This document shows positions 26,003-35,759 of a stretch of DNA of 64,000 nt, piece after piece; the stretch's first letter is position 1; the number at the start of each line of letters is the position of its first letter. The position numbers and the translations under genes were made by a program. Under the pieces are notes generated by a model. The model was not told the origin of the DNA and made no database searches. It saw only the letters and a program-made list of their open reading frames with translations. The stretch comes from Strongylocentrotus droebachiensis (taxonomy: Eukaryota; Echinodermata; Echinoidea; Camarodonta; Strongylocentrotidae), in assembly GCA_035222895.1 (NCBI GenBank), contig JAVYIG010004986.1:83243-147242 (forward strand), written 5' to 3'.

Positions 26003-26696
26003 CTACACACACAGGAACATAATATGAGACACAGCATATTAACTGATGTTATGGACATGCACTAGTTCTCTCATTTAAAAATGCGATGTGGGCATGGATG
26101 TAATGTAAAACATGTGAATGAACAAATAAAATAAAGACAATGTCATTAAAGAGAAGGTTGAGTTCTGGGAAGAGGTAAACAAATAATTGGTGAGCGTTAT
26201 CATTGTTATTATGCAAGTACGGAAGAACATCAGATAAAACATGTTCCCTGAAAAGCATGGCTCTTCAAATGCCTTCATATTCTAAGACGTGTAACAGCGT
26301 AACAATCGGGACGGATTTTTATGCCACATGTTCATGTAGTCCCATATTCATATTTCTTTGCACAGTGCTTGTAACTTTACCAAGACTGTGTCAAATTTCT
26401 TATCATTGTGATGTTTCCAGAACCTTGCAGTACACACCAATACTTATATGCTAGATGATCAACCTTTTCTGAGCAATTCCACACCGTTTCTTTCACAATA
26501 CAATCACATGACCAGAACTCAACTTTATCTTTAAGATAGTTACTGGACTGGAATTTATGTACTACATAGATCTATATAAAAATTAATATCATTTAAAAAG
26601 ATATTCAAAAATACTAATTACTAAACTCAAATTGATATAACTGTCACCATCTACTCTTTTTTTCTCCCTCTCTCTCTCTCTCTTTCTTTCTCTTTC

Positions 26697-26729
<33 letters not shown>

Positions 26730-26946
26730 TTCTCTCTATCATTTACAATTTCTTGGTCTTTCCCTTATGCTTCCTTTCTTGTTCTCTCTCTCTCTCTCTC
26801 TCTCTCTCCCACTCCTTCTCTAACTCCTGCTCCCCTTCCCCATCACCCCTCCCTCTCTCTCTCTCTCTCTTTCTCTAGCTCTCTTTTTTGTTTCCACTAC
26901 TACTACTACTACTACTACTTTTGTATTGTAATATTCAAAGGCTTAC
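26003..26946. other. Intron between exons 15 and 16, with simple repeats
   Basis: The right third (about 26655-26885) is a long pyrimidine tract dominated by (CT)n, followed by (CTA)7 at about 26896-26920. The rest is plain AT-rich sequence. Confidence 0.7.
26655..26921. repeat. (CT)n tract and (CTA)n microsatellite
   Basis: Several blocks of TCTCTCTC interrupted by short C/T-rich sequence, ending in seven CTA/ACT units about 25 bp from exon 15's donor. On the transcribed strand it is a purine tract (GA)n followed by the exon's intron start. Confidence 0.85.
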
Positions 26947-27030
26947 CAATGCATCCAAATAGATATCTGACCACTGGAAGTTCTTCTGACCACTAAGGAC
27001 CATTGGTCTGCTAACAACTGGAACATAATC
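26947..27030 (-). CDS. CACNA2D: Alpha2delta exon 15
   Basis: 84 bp, 28 codons, phase 0 on both sides, with donor GTAAGC. It starts DYVPVVSRPMVLSGQKN and ends WSDIYLDAL, matching the L-x-V-L-x-R-P-M-V-L...W-T-x-x-Y-x-D family block. The intron just downstream begins next to a (CTA)n and a long CT-rich tract. Confidence 0.94.
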
Positions 27031-27481
27031 CTATGATAAAACAAAATACAAAACAAAATGTACATTACAAACATGTGGCAACAAAGAGAAATGAAGAATG
27101 GTAAAGTGCCCAACACGTCAAATTCATTTTCAAATTGGGTAAATGCAATTCCAAAACTAACTTTAAAAAATTTGTTTCTAAAAAAAATGTATTGCTCAGG
27201 TTTAAATAGAAAGGACAATAGAAAATGGTATTCTCTTAAACTACAGATCGAATAATCCTTTTTAAAGTATTTTCAAAGACCAAAGAGTCTGCATGAGACC
27301 AAACCCTTCCCAACGTCTCACCATCCTGGTAGGTTTGATTTTACATGCACATAATAATGCTAGCTTCTTAAAGAGTCAGTAAGTAAACAAAATACTGAGA
27401 AAGTATGTGGGAAATCGATAGACATTCTTTGGAAAAATGTGGTAAAAGATATAAAATCACTTTTAACAGTAAAGCACATAC
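27031..27481. other. Intron between exons 14 and 15
   Basis: 451 bp of AT-rich intron with no recognisable element. Confidence 0.55.
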
Positions 27482-27531
27482 CAGAGTTGTGAGTCTCACA
27501 GCTCCAAAGGACTGGATTGTACTGAAGTAAC
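27482..27531 (-). CDS. CACNA2D: Alpha2delta exon 14
   Basis: 50 bp, entered in phase 1 and left in phase 0 at GTATGT. It encodes GYFSTIQSFGAVRLTTL, equivalent to mammalian G-Y-Y-Y-E-I-P-S-I-G-A-I-R-x-x-T, the segment linking VWA to the Cache region. Confidence 0.93.
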
Positions 27532-27745
27532 CTGAAAAGACACATTGAGAAGAAAATACATGATTTTTTTTCTTCATTTAAAACATTCCACAGCATTCAC
27601 ATCCCAAGTTGAGACGCTCAGCAAGCATTTACAACCTACAATAGTGCAATAACATATTAATACATTCAATAACATAGTGCAGCTACAGATATAAGAAAAA
27701 AATTGAAAAAATGTGAAACATAAATCATATGAAATAAGTCATTAC

Positions 27746-27827
27746 CTTTGTTGGTACATGCCATGTCTCTGATACCATCTGACGACACCATAGAATCTGC
27801 ACCCACCTTGTACACAAACACTCGAGC
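27746..27827 (-). CDS. CACNA2D: Alpha2delta exon 13: end of VWA
   Basis: 82 bp, entered in phase 0 and left in phase 1 at GTAATG. It begins ARVFVYKVGADSM and ends IRDMACTNK. The R-V-F-x-Y/F-x-V-G strand and the W/M-A-C-x-N-K-G signature (Gly completed by exon 14) are family hallmarks. Confidence 0.94.
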
Positions 27828-28161
27828 CTACACAAATAACAAAGAAAGTTTACAAAACCATGAAAAGAAGGAGTAAAAATGCCATGATATAGACTTATAT
27901 CATCACAGCATGAAACAAATCTCCATATAATTGGCTCAAGAATTAACATTGAAGGTTCAATCTAAGCAATCACTTGAACGTGAATCAGCGTTTCCCTCAG
28001 TTTCGACACTTTTGTTACATTACAAATACCCGCCTGAATCTTCTCTTTGAAACATACATACATCTCGGTCGTCTGGTTGCTTACTTACAAGCATTTATGC
28101 TTTCTAAGCAGTCAGGTAAAATAACCACCACCATTCATTTCTTAATTAGAAACATATCTAG
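27828..28161. other. Intron between exons 12 and 13 (outside the duplication)
   Basis: AT-rich sequence leading into the duplicated exon-12 end. Nothing else seen. Confidence 0.5.
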
Positions 28162-28470
28162 CATGTAAATCAGAATCTGAATTTGAATCTGAATTCTTTG
28201 TCTTTGCCTAAAAATTCTAAACAAGTTCTTACGAGGCAACCTCTTTTTCTCAAATTCCTAGAACAACTCTCTCCTTACCTTAAACAAATATCTGTTGCGA
28301 GCCGCAAAGATGGCCTCCTCTGGCATGTAAATCAGAATCTGAATTCTTTGTTTTTGCCTAACAATTCTAAACAAGTTCTTACGAGACAACCTCTTTTTCT
28401 CAAATTCCTAGAACAACTCTCTCCTTACCTTGAACGGATATCTGTTGCGAGCTGCAAAGATGGCCTCCTC
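28162..28470 (+). repeat. Tandem duplication covering the 3' part of exon 12
   Basis: About 150 bp beginning near GCATGTAAATCAGAATCTGA occurs twice in a row (about 28162-28320 and 28322-28470). The right copy contains the real 3' end of exon 12 and its donor. The left copy holds a diverged duplicate of the same coding end with P-to-L substituted (RYLFK) and an intact GTAAGG donor. The copies differ at several positions and by a short insertion in the left copy, so this is not a fresh duplication. Confidence 0.85.
28279..28319 (-). pseudogene. Duplicated partial exon 12 (pseudo-exon or extra donor)
   Basis: The duplicated fragment encodes EAIFAARNRYLFK followed by GTAAGG. The duplication junction creates a TGCCAG upstream that could act as an acceptor, giving a 41-bp piece. 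Its length (2 mod 3) would break the frame if included between exons 12 and 13, so I consider it a non-functional by-product unless it is used as a decoy. Confidence 0.55.
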
Positions 28471-28566
28471 AGAGGAGGTTCCGCCATCGGTGAAGATCAT
28501 GATAACTCGGATGCAGTCAGCACCCTGATAATTCGCTTCACCGCCCAGCCTCTCTGTTCTGTTGAA
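28429..28566 (-). CDS. CACNA2D: Alpha2delta exon 12: VWA FTDGG
   Basis: 138 bp, 46 codons, phase 0 on both sides, with acceptor CCTTACAG and donor GTAAGG. It encodes FNRTERLGGEANYQGADC, the diagnostic strand IRVIMIFTDGG, and ends NRYPFK. The Asp of T-D-G-G is the distal MIDAS ligand. The 3' part of the exon, including its donor, is duplicated just downstream (see 28271-28322). Confidence 0.95.
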
Positions 28567-29109
28567 CTGTAAGGCAATTGAAAAGAAATTAAAGGTCAAA
28601 GGTCAGAGATTGGCTTCCTTTTTTAATAGTGCCTCTTTCGGACAAGATTCCACTTCATTTTGGTATTTGAATAAAATGATACACAATGCTACGGAGGACA
28701 TTAATCAGCAACATTTTTTTCTCCACATCCAACTTAAAGGTAAAATCCACAATATAAAACCATTGCCTCCGGGAACCGGATGGCTCCTGTAAAAAGTCTA
28801 TGAGAAAAGGAGAATTAGTCAACAGATTTACAAAATGAATGAACATAATAACAAATAATAATAATCATAATGACTCTATTCAAATATATCTTTTTGTTCT
28901 CGAGGAATAACTAGGCAAGAATTATAGCATTCATATGTACCTAATATTTATGTTTCTTATACATCTGGACAAAATACAGGATATACATGTACATATAATG
29001 ATATTCATGTAGTACCTAAATGCATGATTTACATTTATTGCTAAAAAGGGCGTAACCTTAAGTTGGCTCTTACTTTTGATTTTCAAAATTTTATTTTTCA
29101 GATACTCAC
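28567..29109. other. Intron between exons 11 and 12
   Basis: 543 bp. It includes a perfect DR1 hormone-response-like site at 28593-28605 and AT-rich remainder. Confidence 0.5.
28593..28605 (+). promoter_or_regulatory. DR1-type nuclear receptor motif
   Basis: AGGTCA-A-AGGTCA, a perfect direct repeat with one spacer, the consensus for RXR/HNF4/COUP-type receptors. It is 27 bp from exon 12. A single 13-bp match in 64 kb can arise by chance, so function is only suggested. Confidence 0.3.
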
Positions 29110-29202
29110 ATTCTCAAATTGATCAAAAGCATAATTGAGAGCAGTTGCAAAATCAGCTATCCCACTAGCAGTCACTCCTTTCTGTACAGCATCATTCAAT
29201 TC
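29110..29202 (-). CDS. CACNA2D: Alpha2delta exon 11: VWA
   Basis: 93 bp, 31 codons, phase 0 on both sides, with donor GTGAGT. It starts ELNDAVQKGVTASGIAD and ends LNYAFDQFEN. It corresponds to the V-x-x-L/x-x-K-G-x-T-D-x-x-x-x-x-x-F-A-F helix of the VWA fold. The MIDAS Thr position appears as V-T-A-S-G-I-A-D here. Confidence 0.92.
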
Positions 29203-29587
29203 CTAGAACATAAATTCAATCTCAAGTTAATAGTTACTTGGACCGGAATTCTGGATTTCTCAAAATAAATGAAGATCGAAATACAACATATTTATATTAT
29301 AAATATCGTAGACTGACTGTGTTCTGCATTTTTCATGAGGAAGATAATCATTTCCTCTTAAGTCATTTTCAAATACCTGTGTTTGTTTTGTTTTTTAATT
29401 TAAAATAAATTCAAAGTGAGCAATGAATTTTCAGTGCATAGAAGAATTTATTTTTTTTAATTTTTAATTTTGTTTAAATAAATTGTCTAATAACTATATT
29501 AACTCCAGGATTTTCATGTTGCTTTCTGAATTTCAAGAAGATAAACACACATTTTCAGTCCACAAATAAATAGGAGAAAAATCAAAT
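29203..29587. other. Intron between exons 10 and 11 (left part)
   Basis: AT-rich sequence preceding the minisatellite; nothing else recognised. Confidence 0.5.
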
Positions 29588-29846
29588 TATGGACAGAGAA
29601 AAATCGGAATATGGACGGAGAAAAATCAGAATATGGACAGGGAAAAACCAGAATATGGACGGAGAAAAATCAGAATATGGACAGAGAAAAACCAGAATAT
29701 GGACAGAGAAAAATCAGAATATGGACAGAGAAAAATCAGAATATGGACAGAGAAAAATCAGAATATGGACAGAGAAAAACCAGAATATGGACAGAGAAAA
29801 ACCAGAATATGGACAGAGAAAAACCAGAATATGGACAGAGAAAAAC
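29588..29846 (+). repeat. 22-bp minisatellite in intron 10
   Basis: About 12 units of ATGGACAGAGAAAAA[T/C]CAGAAT with few variants (GGA/GAC positions and T/C). Because 22 is not a multiple of 3, the array stays open in all three plus frames and gives overlapping spurious proteins. It ends under 100 bp from exon 10. Confidence 0.95.
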
Positions 29847-29939
29847 CACCCACAGCAGAAAGGTGAAACATGGAAGATAAAATACACATGTATAAATCCA
29901 GTACCCTCCTGGCTCCAAAGAGAAGATATGTTATCTCAC

Positions 29940-30008
29940 CTTCTTGTTCCGGAGGTTAGCTTGAACAAAAGTATTGAAGCAGCTTACATTCTGGACTTCT
30001 TTACTGAA
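29940..30008 (-). CDS. CACNA2D: Alpha2delta exon 10: VWA
   Basis: 69 bp, 23 codons, phase 0 on both sides, with acceptor CTCTTTCCAG and donor GTGAGA. It encodes FSKEVQNVSCFNTFVQ and then ANLRNKK, matching F-N-S-x-A-Q-D-V-S-C-F-x-x-L-V-Q-A-N-x-R-N-K-K of mammals. The downstream donor lies under 100 bp from a 22-bp minisatellite. Confidence 0.94.
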
Positions 30009-30210
30009 CTGGAAAGAGAAGATATCCAAAAGAAATCAAACATTAATTTTTGTTTGATATATATTTACATGTAAGATGTTTGCTGGGTAAATTGAATATC
30101 ACTCCGTTGATTGAAGTATTCATGGCCATCAATTTGGAATTCACAATGCACAATACTTCCCATGTTGATGTACCTGTACAAGGTCCCGAGTCACTCAAAA
30201 TAAGTGATTC

Positions 30211-30351
30211 CTGGGACCTGTTTCACAAAGATTTTTTTTCAATGACAAATGACAAAAATCTGCTGATAACCAATCAGAAGCAAGGATTTCAGTAGCTTAT
30301 AACAAAACCTGTCATTTGTCACTGATGGCAAGTTTTGTGAAACGCCCCCCT
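30211..30351. mobile_element. Small MITE-like element
   Basis: Imperfect terminal inverted repeats CTGGGACCTGTTTCACAAAG and its counterpart TTTTGTGAAACGCCCCCCTG enclose about 100 bp that itself contains inverted AATGACAAATGACA / TGTCATTTGTCA pieces. No target duplication could be assigned. It lies in the intron between exons 9 and 10. Confidence 0.65.
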
Positions 30352-30856
30352 GAACTGGTGAGCTGTACTCAAGCTTGTTAGCATACATGAGCAAGATATG
30401 GACACATGCACACATGATCAACTTGATATCGTCTGCTGAGAACCAGAAAGGCGTTAATGGTTAGAGTGAATATCCTTCAAGGGGGGTGGCTTAGGGAGAA
30501 GAAAAAAAATGTTATCCTGACATGGCGGACAAAACCACCATTTTAGATGTAATGCTTAATACTTAGGGTACATAAAATGATTTTAGTCAAGGATCCCTCA
30601 TGAAATATGTGCTTTTTTCAACAAAAAGATTGTTTTGTTTTGTTTTCCTTTAAAATTCTTATTTTCCTTATCAAATTCCTTCCTAAGGAACGAATTACGC
30701 TAAGTCACGCCATTATATCCCACTATATATACTGGCTCTCTGCAAAAGACTTCATATCTACAGCCCAGCATTATCCAATTCTCCCACGCTGACTCATTGC
30801 CCAGTCAAGTAGCACTGATATGAGGGACCTAGCTAGGCATGAACTCAATCACTCAC
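30352..30856. other. Remainder of intron between exons 9 and 10
   Basis: About 500 bp including one copy of the dispersed GAACCAGAAAGGCGTTAAT motif near 30437. No exon seen. Confidence 0.5.
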
Positions 30857-30956
30857 CGATGCTACGTTAACAAAGTCGTCATTGCCAAGGGTATCGAGAG
30901 CCTTGGAGACAGACACCTTGATGATCTTCAGAGTCATTCCATATGTACTTCCACTC
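30857..30956 (-). CDS. CACNA2D: Alpha2delta exon 9: VWA MIDAS
   Basis: 100 bp, entered in phase 2, left in phase 0 at GTGAGT. With exon 8 it completes D-S-S-G-S, a full D-x-S-x-S MIDAS of the kind needed for calcium-channel trafficking in alpha2delta-1/-2. It then encodes [20 protein letters not shown] and [10 protein letters not shown], matching the family L-x-x-D-D-F-V-N-V/I-A strand. Confidence 0.95.
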
Positions 30957-31551
30957 CTGTTCATAAGTTGGATGAAGAAAGAATAAATCATACATTACCA
31001 TGTCGACTAAATTGTCATGCCTTTTGAATATCCTGATATAACATGCCTCCTGTTTGTCCCTTGCTTTACTTCAGACTATACAAAAATTAGCAAGAACTAT
31101 TGGGGAATAATATCATTTAGTTCCCAAGTATGATATACTCAACGGAAGTTATAATAAATTTTTATTTATTGATTATGCAAGGCCCTAAATGAAATGGAGA
31201 AAGTTCAATGAGTCTGAAAAGAAATATAAGATACCACCATTTGTCTCAAGTCTACATGATCTGACTGACATCATTCTGGTAGTATGGTACATGTAATCAC
31301 TTTTACCACAATTGATTTTTAAAATTCTATAAATCACGAAATACATTTTTTCCCAAGATGAATATTTCAATGGTGCAAGAAGAAGTTCCTCTATGTTTGC
31401 ATTTTTGCAATGCAGTCTTCTAAATGCTGCCAACTTCTAGTCATAAAAGACACACTACAGTATTAAACATTAAATACTCCAGATCACTAGATAAAACAGC
31501 AACTCATTTGACACTTTTCTTTCGTAAAACGTTCGGGAATATATAACTCAC
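30957..31551. other. Intron between exons 8 and 9
   Basis: 595 bp of AT-rich sequence without recognisable features. Confidence 0.5.
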
Positions 31552-31602
31552 GAGTCGATGAGGATCATGACATCTTTTGGAGAGCTAGTAGCCTGAATGT
31601 AC
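31552..31602 (-). CDS. CACNA2D: Alpha2delta exon 8: start of VWA domain
   Basis: 51 bp, entered in phase 2 (supplying the last base of the Trp codon) and left in phase 2 at GTGAGT. It encodes YIQATSSPKDVMILID plus the start of Ser. W-Y-I-Q-x-x-x-S-P-K-D is a near-invariant family motif; the terminal Asp opens the metal-ion-dependent adhesion site. Confidence 0.94.
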
Positions 31603-32452
31603 CTGTAAGCAAGAGGATCCACAAGTTCAAAGTCAATCTTTTCAACAAACAAAACAAATTCCATTTACAAAATTGAATTGTAAGAAAAAGTGAACTTTAT
31701 CAAGATCTATCATATCAAAGAATAGATATCATAAAAAAGAAATGTGTCTTGTTTCAAAATGTGCAAACTTTTTTAAAATTTCTATAAATTCCTGAGACCT
31801 TAGGCTTCATTGTGTTAAGAGTATCTTCTTTTTGTAGAAGTCTGGCATACCTTTGGCATAGAAATTAGAATAGAATCTGGCATTACACGGTTGAATGCTA
31901 TCAAACATTTTCTAAGATGAAAATTGGTAAAAGTATAAATCTTTGCCTAATAGATGAAATGATTATATTATATGTATCACTATACTCTATCATTTACCTT
32001 TTGATGGAAATCAATATTCATAATAGTGAAAAATACATATCATTGTTTGATTAACCTTCACTTCCCGGCTAAACATAACAAGAATATATCAAAACCCAAA
32101 ATAATGTGCAACACAAAATATTAATTTGGATTAATTAGTGATAAAACAAATTATTAATACATTGCTAAGTAAAAGGAAAGTTATTTGGTGTAAAAAGTGC
32201 ATTGAAATAAAGCTACAGCTAAACATTGAACAGAATATATTAAAAGGTCCCATGCAATTAGTATATATGTGCTAAGTTGTTTCAGATATCATATAAAAAA
32301 AGCAAAAACATACGTATTTCCAAGTACGGTACTGTTTATTCTCAGGGAGGAAAACAAAACATATTTAGACACAGGCATTCTATTATGAATTATCAATACC
32401 GGTACTTAAACCTGGAAAGACTGAATCTGAGCAAATTATAACACGAGAGCAT
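31603..32452. other. Intron left of the inverted-repeat element
   Basis: 850 bp of AT-rich intron between exon 8 and the element. Nothing recognised. Confidence 0.5.
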
Positions 32453-32559
32453 TAGTGCAGCGGTTTAGCAAGAAAATTGTGCACTTTTTGACAAAAGCAT
32501 GAAACTTCTAGCATAGTTAGTTTAGACCATAAGATTTATTTTCAGATGTGGAGGGAAGT

Positions 32560-33480
32560 CAGATTTGACCTCTGATGACCCTGAGAGGTCAAATCCAAAA
32601 TGGCCGCCAGTCCGTATGGTCTAATGTACAAACACGCTTAACTTTTGAACCAAATAGTCCAGAAAAACGTTTAAGGTGTCATTTCCAACTAACTTGGGGA
32701 TGCCAATTCATTTGGTAATACTTTTGAGATCGCCTGAACTCAGGGTTTTGCATTTAGGTCAAGGTCAAGGTCAAAATTGACTTAAAATAGCAAGTTTTGA
32801 ATGGTTACAAATGAGATTTGTCATTTGTTCTCAAATTTCTTTAGGAATGGTTCCCCTGCATAGTTCTCCACCTTAATCCTTTTCAGGTAGTTTATTTCAC
32901 GTTTTGTTTTGACCTCTGATGACCATGAAAGGTCAAATCCAAAATGGCCGCCAGTCCGCATGGTCTAATGTACAAACGCGGTAACTTTTGAACCAAATAG
33001 TCCAGAAAAACGTTTAAGGTGTCATTTCCAACTAAATTGGGGATGCCAATTCATTTGGTAATACTTTTGAGATCGCCAGAACTCAGGGTGTTGCATTTAG
33101 GTCAAGGTCAAGGTCAAAATTGACCAAATATAGCAAGTTTTGAATGGTTACTAAAGGTTAAATCCCCATTTTGTTCTCCCCTATGTTCTCAAATTTATTA
33201 AGGAATGGTTCCCCTGCAGAGTCCTCCACCTTAACCCTTTTCAGTTAGTTTATTTCACAGTTTGATGTGACCTCCGATGACCATGAGAGGTCAAATAAAA
33301 AATGGCCGCCAGTCCGCATGGCCAATGTACAAACGTGGTAACTTTTGAACCAAATAGTCTAGAAAAACGTTTAAGCTAGGTGTCATTTCCAACTAACTTG
33401 GGGATGCCAATTCATTACGCAATACTTTGAGATCGCCAGAACTCTGGGATTTGCAATAAGGTCAAGTTCAAGGTCATATT
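32560..33480 (+). repeat. Left arm: ~350-bp tandem units
   Basis: Successive units begin near 32567, 32911 and 33269 at TGACCTC[TC]GATGACC. Identity between units is high over 300 bp, including GGTGTCATTTCCAACTAA and AGATCGCC[TA]GAACTC. The last unit diverges after about 210 bp. Confidence 0.88.
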
Positions 33481-33598
33481 AGGCCAACAAAAGTGATGTT
33501 TTCTTTTTTTAAATAAACTTTGCCTCTATTTTGACACTTAAGGGGTCATTATTAAAAAATAAATAAATAAAAGACCCGTGTACCACCACTTTGACTAT

Positions 33599-33862
33599 CC
33601 AGGACCATATTTTATAGAGCTGCTTATCGGCTGGTTCTGTGCTTACGTATGAGTTTCTACTTCATAGCACTGCTAACCGTAAGCACACGAAAATGCATTA
33701 ACCTTACGCTGCTTACTGGACGAAAATTAATTTTGTAACAATGCAAATCCATTGTGAACACACAAGGTGGACGCCTTGTTTTCTCGCTAACCAAATTTGT
33801 CTGCTACAGTTATAGCACGAAAATTTGATTACCGGTAAGCAGCTTTAAGAAATTGGGCCCAG
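33599..33862. mobile_element. Nested MITE with GGGCCCAATTT-type ends
   Basis: Left end CAGGACCATATTTTATAGAG then CTGCTTATCGG pairs with the reverse complement of the right end ACCGGTAAGCAGC...AAATTGGGCCCAG. GGGCCCAATTTCATAAAGCTGCTTA-type ends are a dispersed family in several invertebrate genomes (recalled, not checked). It is inserted inside the larger inverted-repeat element. Confidence 0.7.
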
Positions 33863-33995
33863 AAGACCAAAAAAGCTATTCCAAATACGACCTTAAACCT
33901 GTTCATTACCCCATGAATTTAGCACTATCCACAACTTATGAATTATCCTAATGGTAACGATTAAAATCTAACAGTCTCCAGAACAAGAGCACAGT

Positions 33996-35216
33996 TCAGT
34001 GCATCCTTTCTTGCAGCGACAGTGGATTATTCATGGCACAATTTTGATGCTTCCGGGAGAGTGATCCAAAGAGGCTGCCACCCAGTTGTTTCGTTTGTCC
34101 AGCCCAAGTCAGATGGCTCTGGCATCTCTGGATTCTTGGCCAATATCTGGTTCCAACAATTGGCCTGGTAGCAAGTGCGCTTGATGTGCTGCTTGAGTGC
34201 TGTCTGGGTTGGAGGAAAGTTCCCCAGGTTTCTAGACTTCTGTGCGAAGAGCTGTTTCCTGGCATCATTCACTACCATGCTCTCACTGGTTCGGTCGAAT
34301 CAGCACCACAAATCACTCTGGCAGTAACATTGATCCTTCACTGACCTCCCTAGGCATGCACAGGAGTTCACTGAAGGAATCATTCACTTCTGGGAAAGAC
34401 TTCTAAGTTTTTCCTCTGGATGCAGAAACAGTCTGACACCCGGTGAACGCATGAAAGATTGGGAGAGTCATACATTGTGTCGGACTCATGGTGGCAACCA
34501 TCATGATTTTGTGAAAAGCTATGTACCGAAAGCTTGATCTGACACCAAAAGCGATCCACAGCATCAGGAGCTGTCTTGCTGAATGAAGCCACAGCCAGTT
34601 CAACCGCATCAGTACCACAAGTACGTATGGTTACCCTTTTACACCCATGGGGCAAGGCCTGCCAAGTGTGACTCAGCAGGAGAGCAGAGTACTCCACTTC
34701 CATCTGTTGCATATTATACAGTTCCTTGCCCTGTGGTAGAGGAAGATGAACGACATGACATGAAATCCAACAATTCGGGTTTGTTCTCATTGACTCGAAA
34801 GAAGTCCTTCCAGCTTTCTGGCAGCACAGTAGAAAGAGCCACCCTTTTCCTGGTGCCCTTTCCTGCCTTATTGAGGCTTTCAGGCTAGCAGGTAAGTATA
34901 CACCCTAGCCAAGGTTGATGCGGATGCTTTTCTCGAGTTGAGCAAAGATGTATGGGGCAAACACTCTTTCTCCATACTCTTGAAATGTTCTTGATGTTCC
35001 AGGATTGAGCATTTGAACCGCAGCTTCACCATCAATAATTATTGCTTGGGCCACATTGTTTTCGAGCAGATTTGATTCCAGGCAGCGAAGTAGATCTGCT
35101 TTAATAACTCCAAACCGCATTTTCCTCCAGTTAACAAAGCTGGCTGCCTGGTTTTCATGAGAGAAGAAATTGTCCATATCTCCTTCCCTTGTCTGACACG
35201 AGATGTACATCCTCAA
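33996..35216 (-). pseudogene. Decayed transposon-associated gene
   Basis: Minus-strand fragments in changing frames follow the order of a protein family I have seen next to invertebrate transposons. They are RFGVIKADLLRCLES and SRTFQEYGERVFAPYIFAQL (34905-35216); a link region around 34780-34900; FGVRSSFRYIAFHK and IFHAFTGCQTVSA (34403-34618), a version of the family's F-H-A-L-T-G-C-D-T-V-S motif; and GNFPPTQTALKQHIKRTCYQ with GWQPLWITLPEAS (34027-34278). At least three frame changes and internal stops separate them. I have no firm name or activity for the family. Confidence 0.7.
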
Positions 35217-35759
35217 AAAGAGACCACAGTCCCTCTTAAGTGCTGCAAGCTGTGCCTACTGTTTTAACATAACCTTCGCCGGCTGCCGACTGAAAAATGG
35301 CAACTTGTTCGTATGAAGTGTTTGTGTGACAGGTGTCGTACACTGCCAATGACTAGTAGGTCTTGACTTTGTTCTAGAAATGGATTCCCCATCTCTTTCA
35401 GTACTGTCAGAAGTTCCCATCCCTCAAGAATGCTGCCTGCACTCCAGGTTGCTGGTCATGGTGATGTTGTCTAGTGTTAGCAGAACCGTTATTTTGCTTT
35501 ATAGCCTGTTCCTCAAACTCTGTAGTGATCCTTTAAATTACTTAGCACCAAATAAAACACAAAGTAACTTAAAAAACATCTTACCAGTATTATTGAGCAG
35601 TAATGAAAAGGAGCAGTTTTCCTGACTTGAATTGAGGTTTTTGCCGTATACTGCCTAGCTGCCCACTGACCATGCTATGCATATGGTCAGTTACAAGACA
35701 AATGGTTTGGTGCTATAATTAGTGAAATAAACTAACTAACAGAGATTACGATGGAGACT

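Noticed and set aside
29589..30074. 161-codon plus-strand frame with repeated D-R-E-K-S-E-Y-G-Q-R-K.
   Set aside because: Product of the 22-bp minisatellite, open in all frames; it runs antisense across a real exon.
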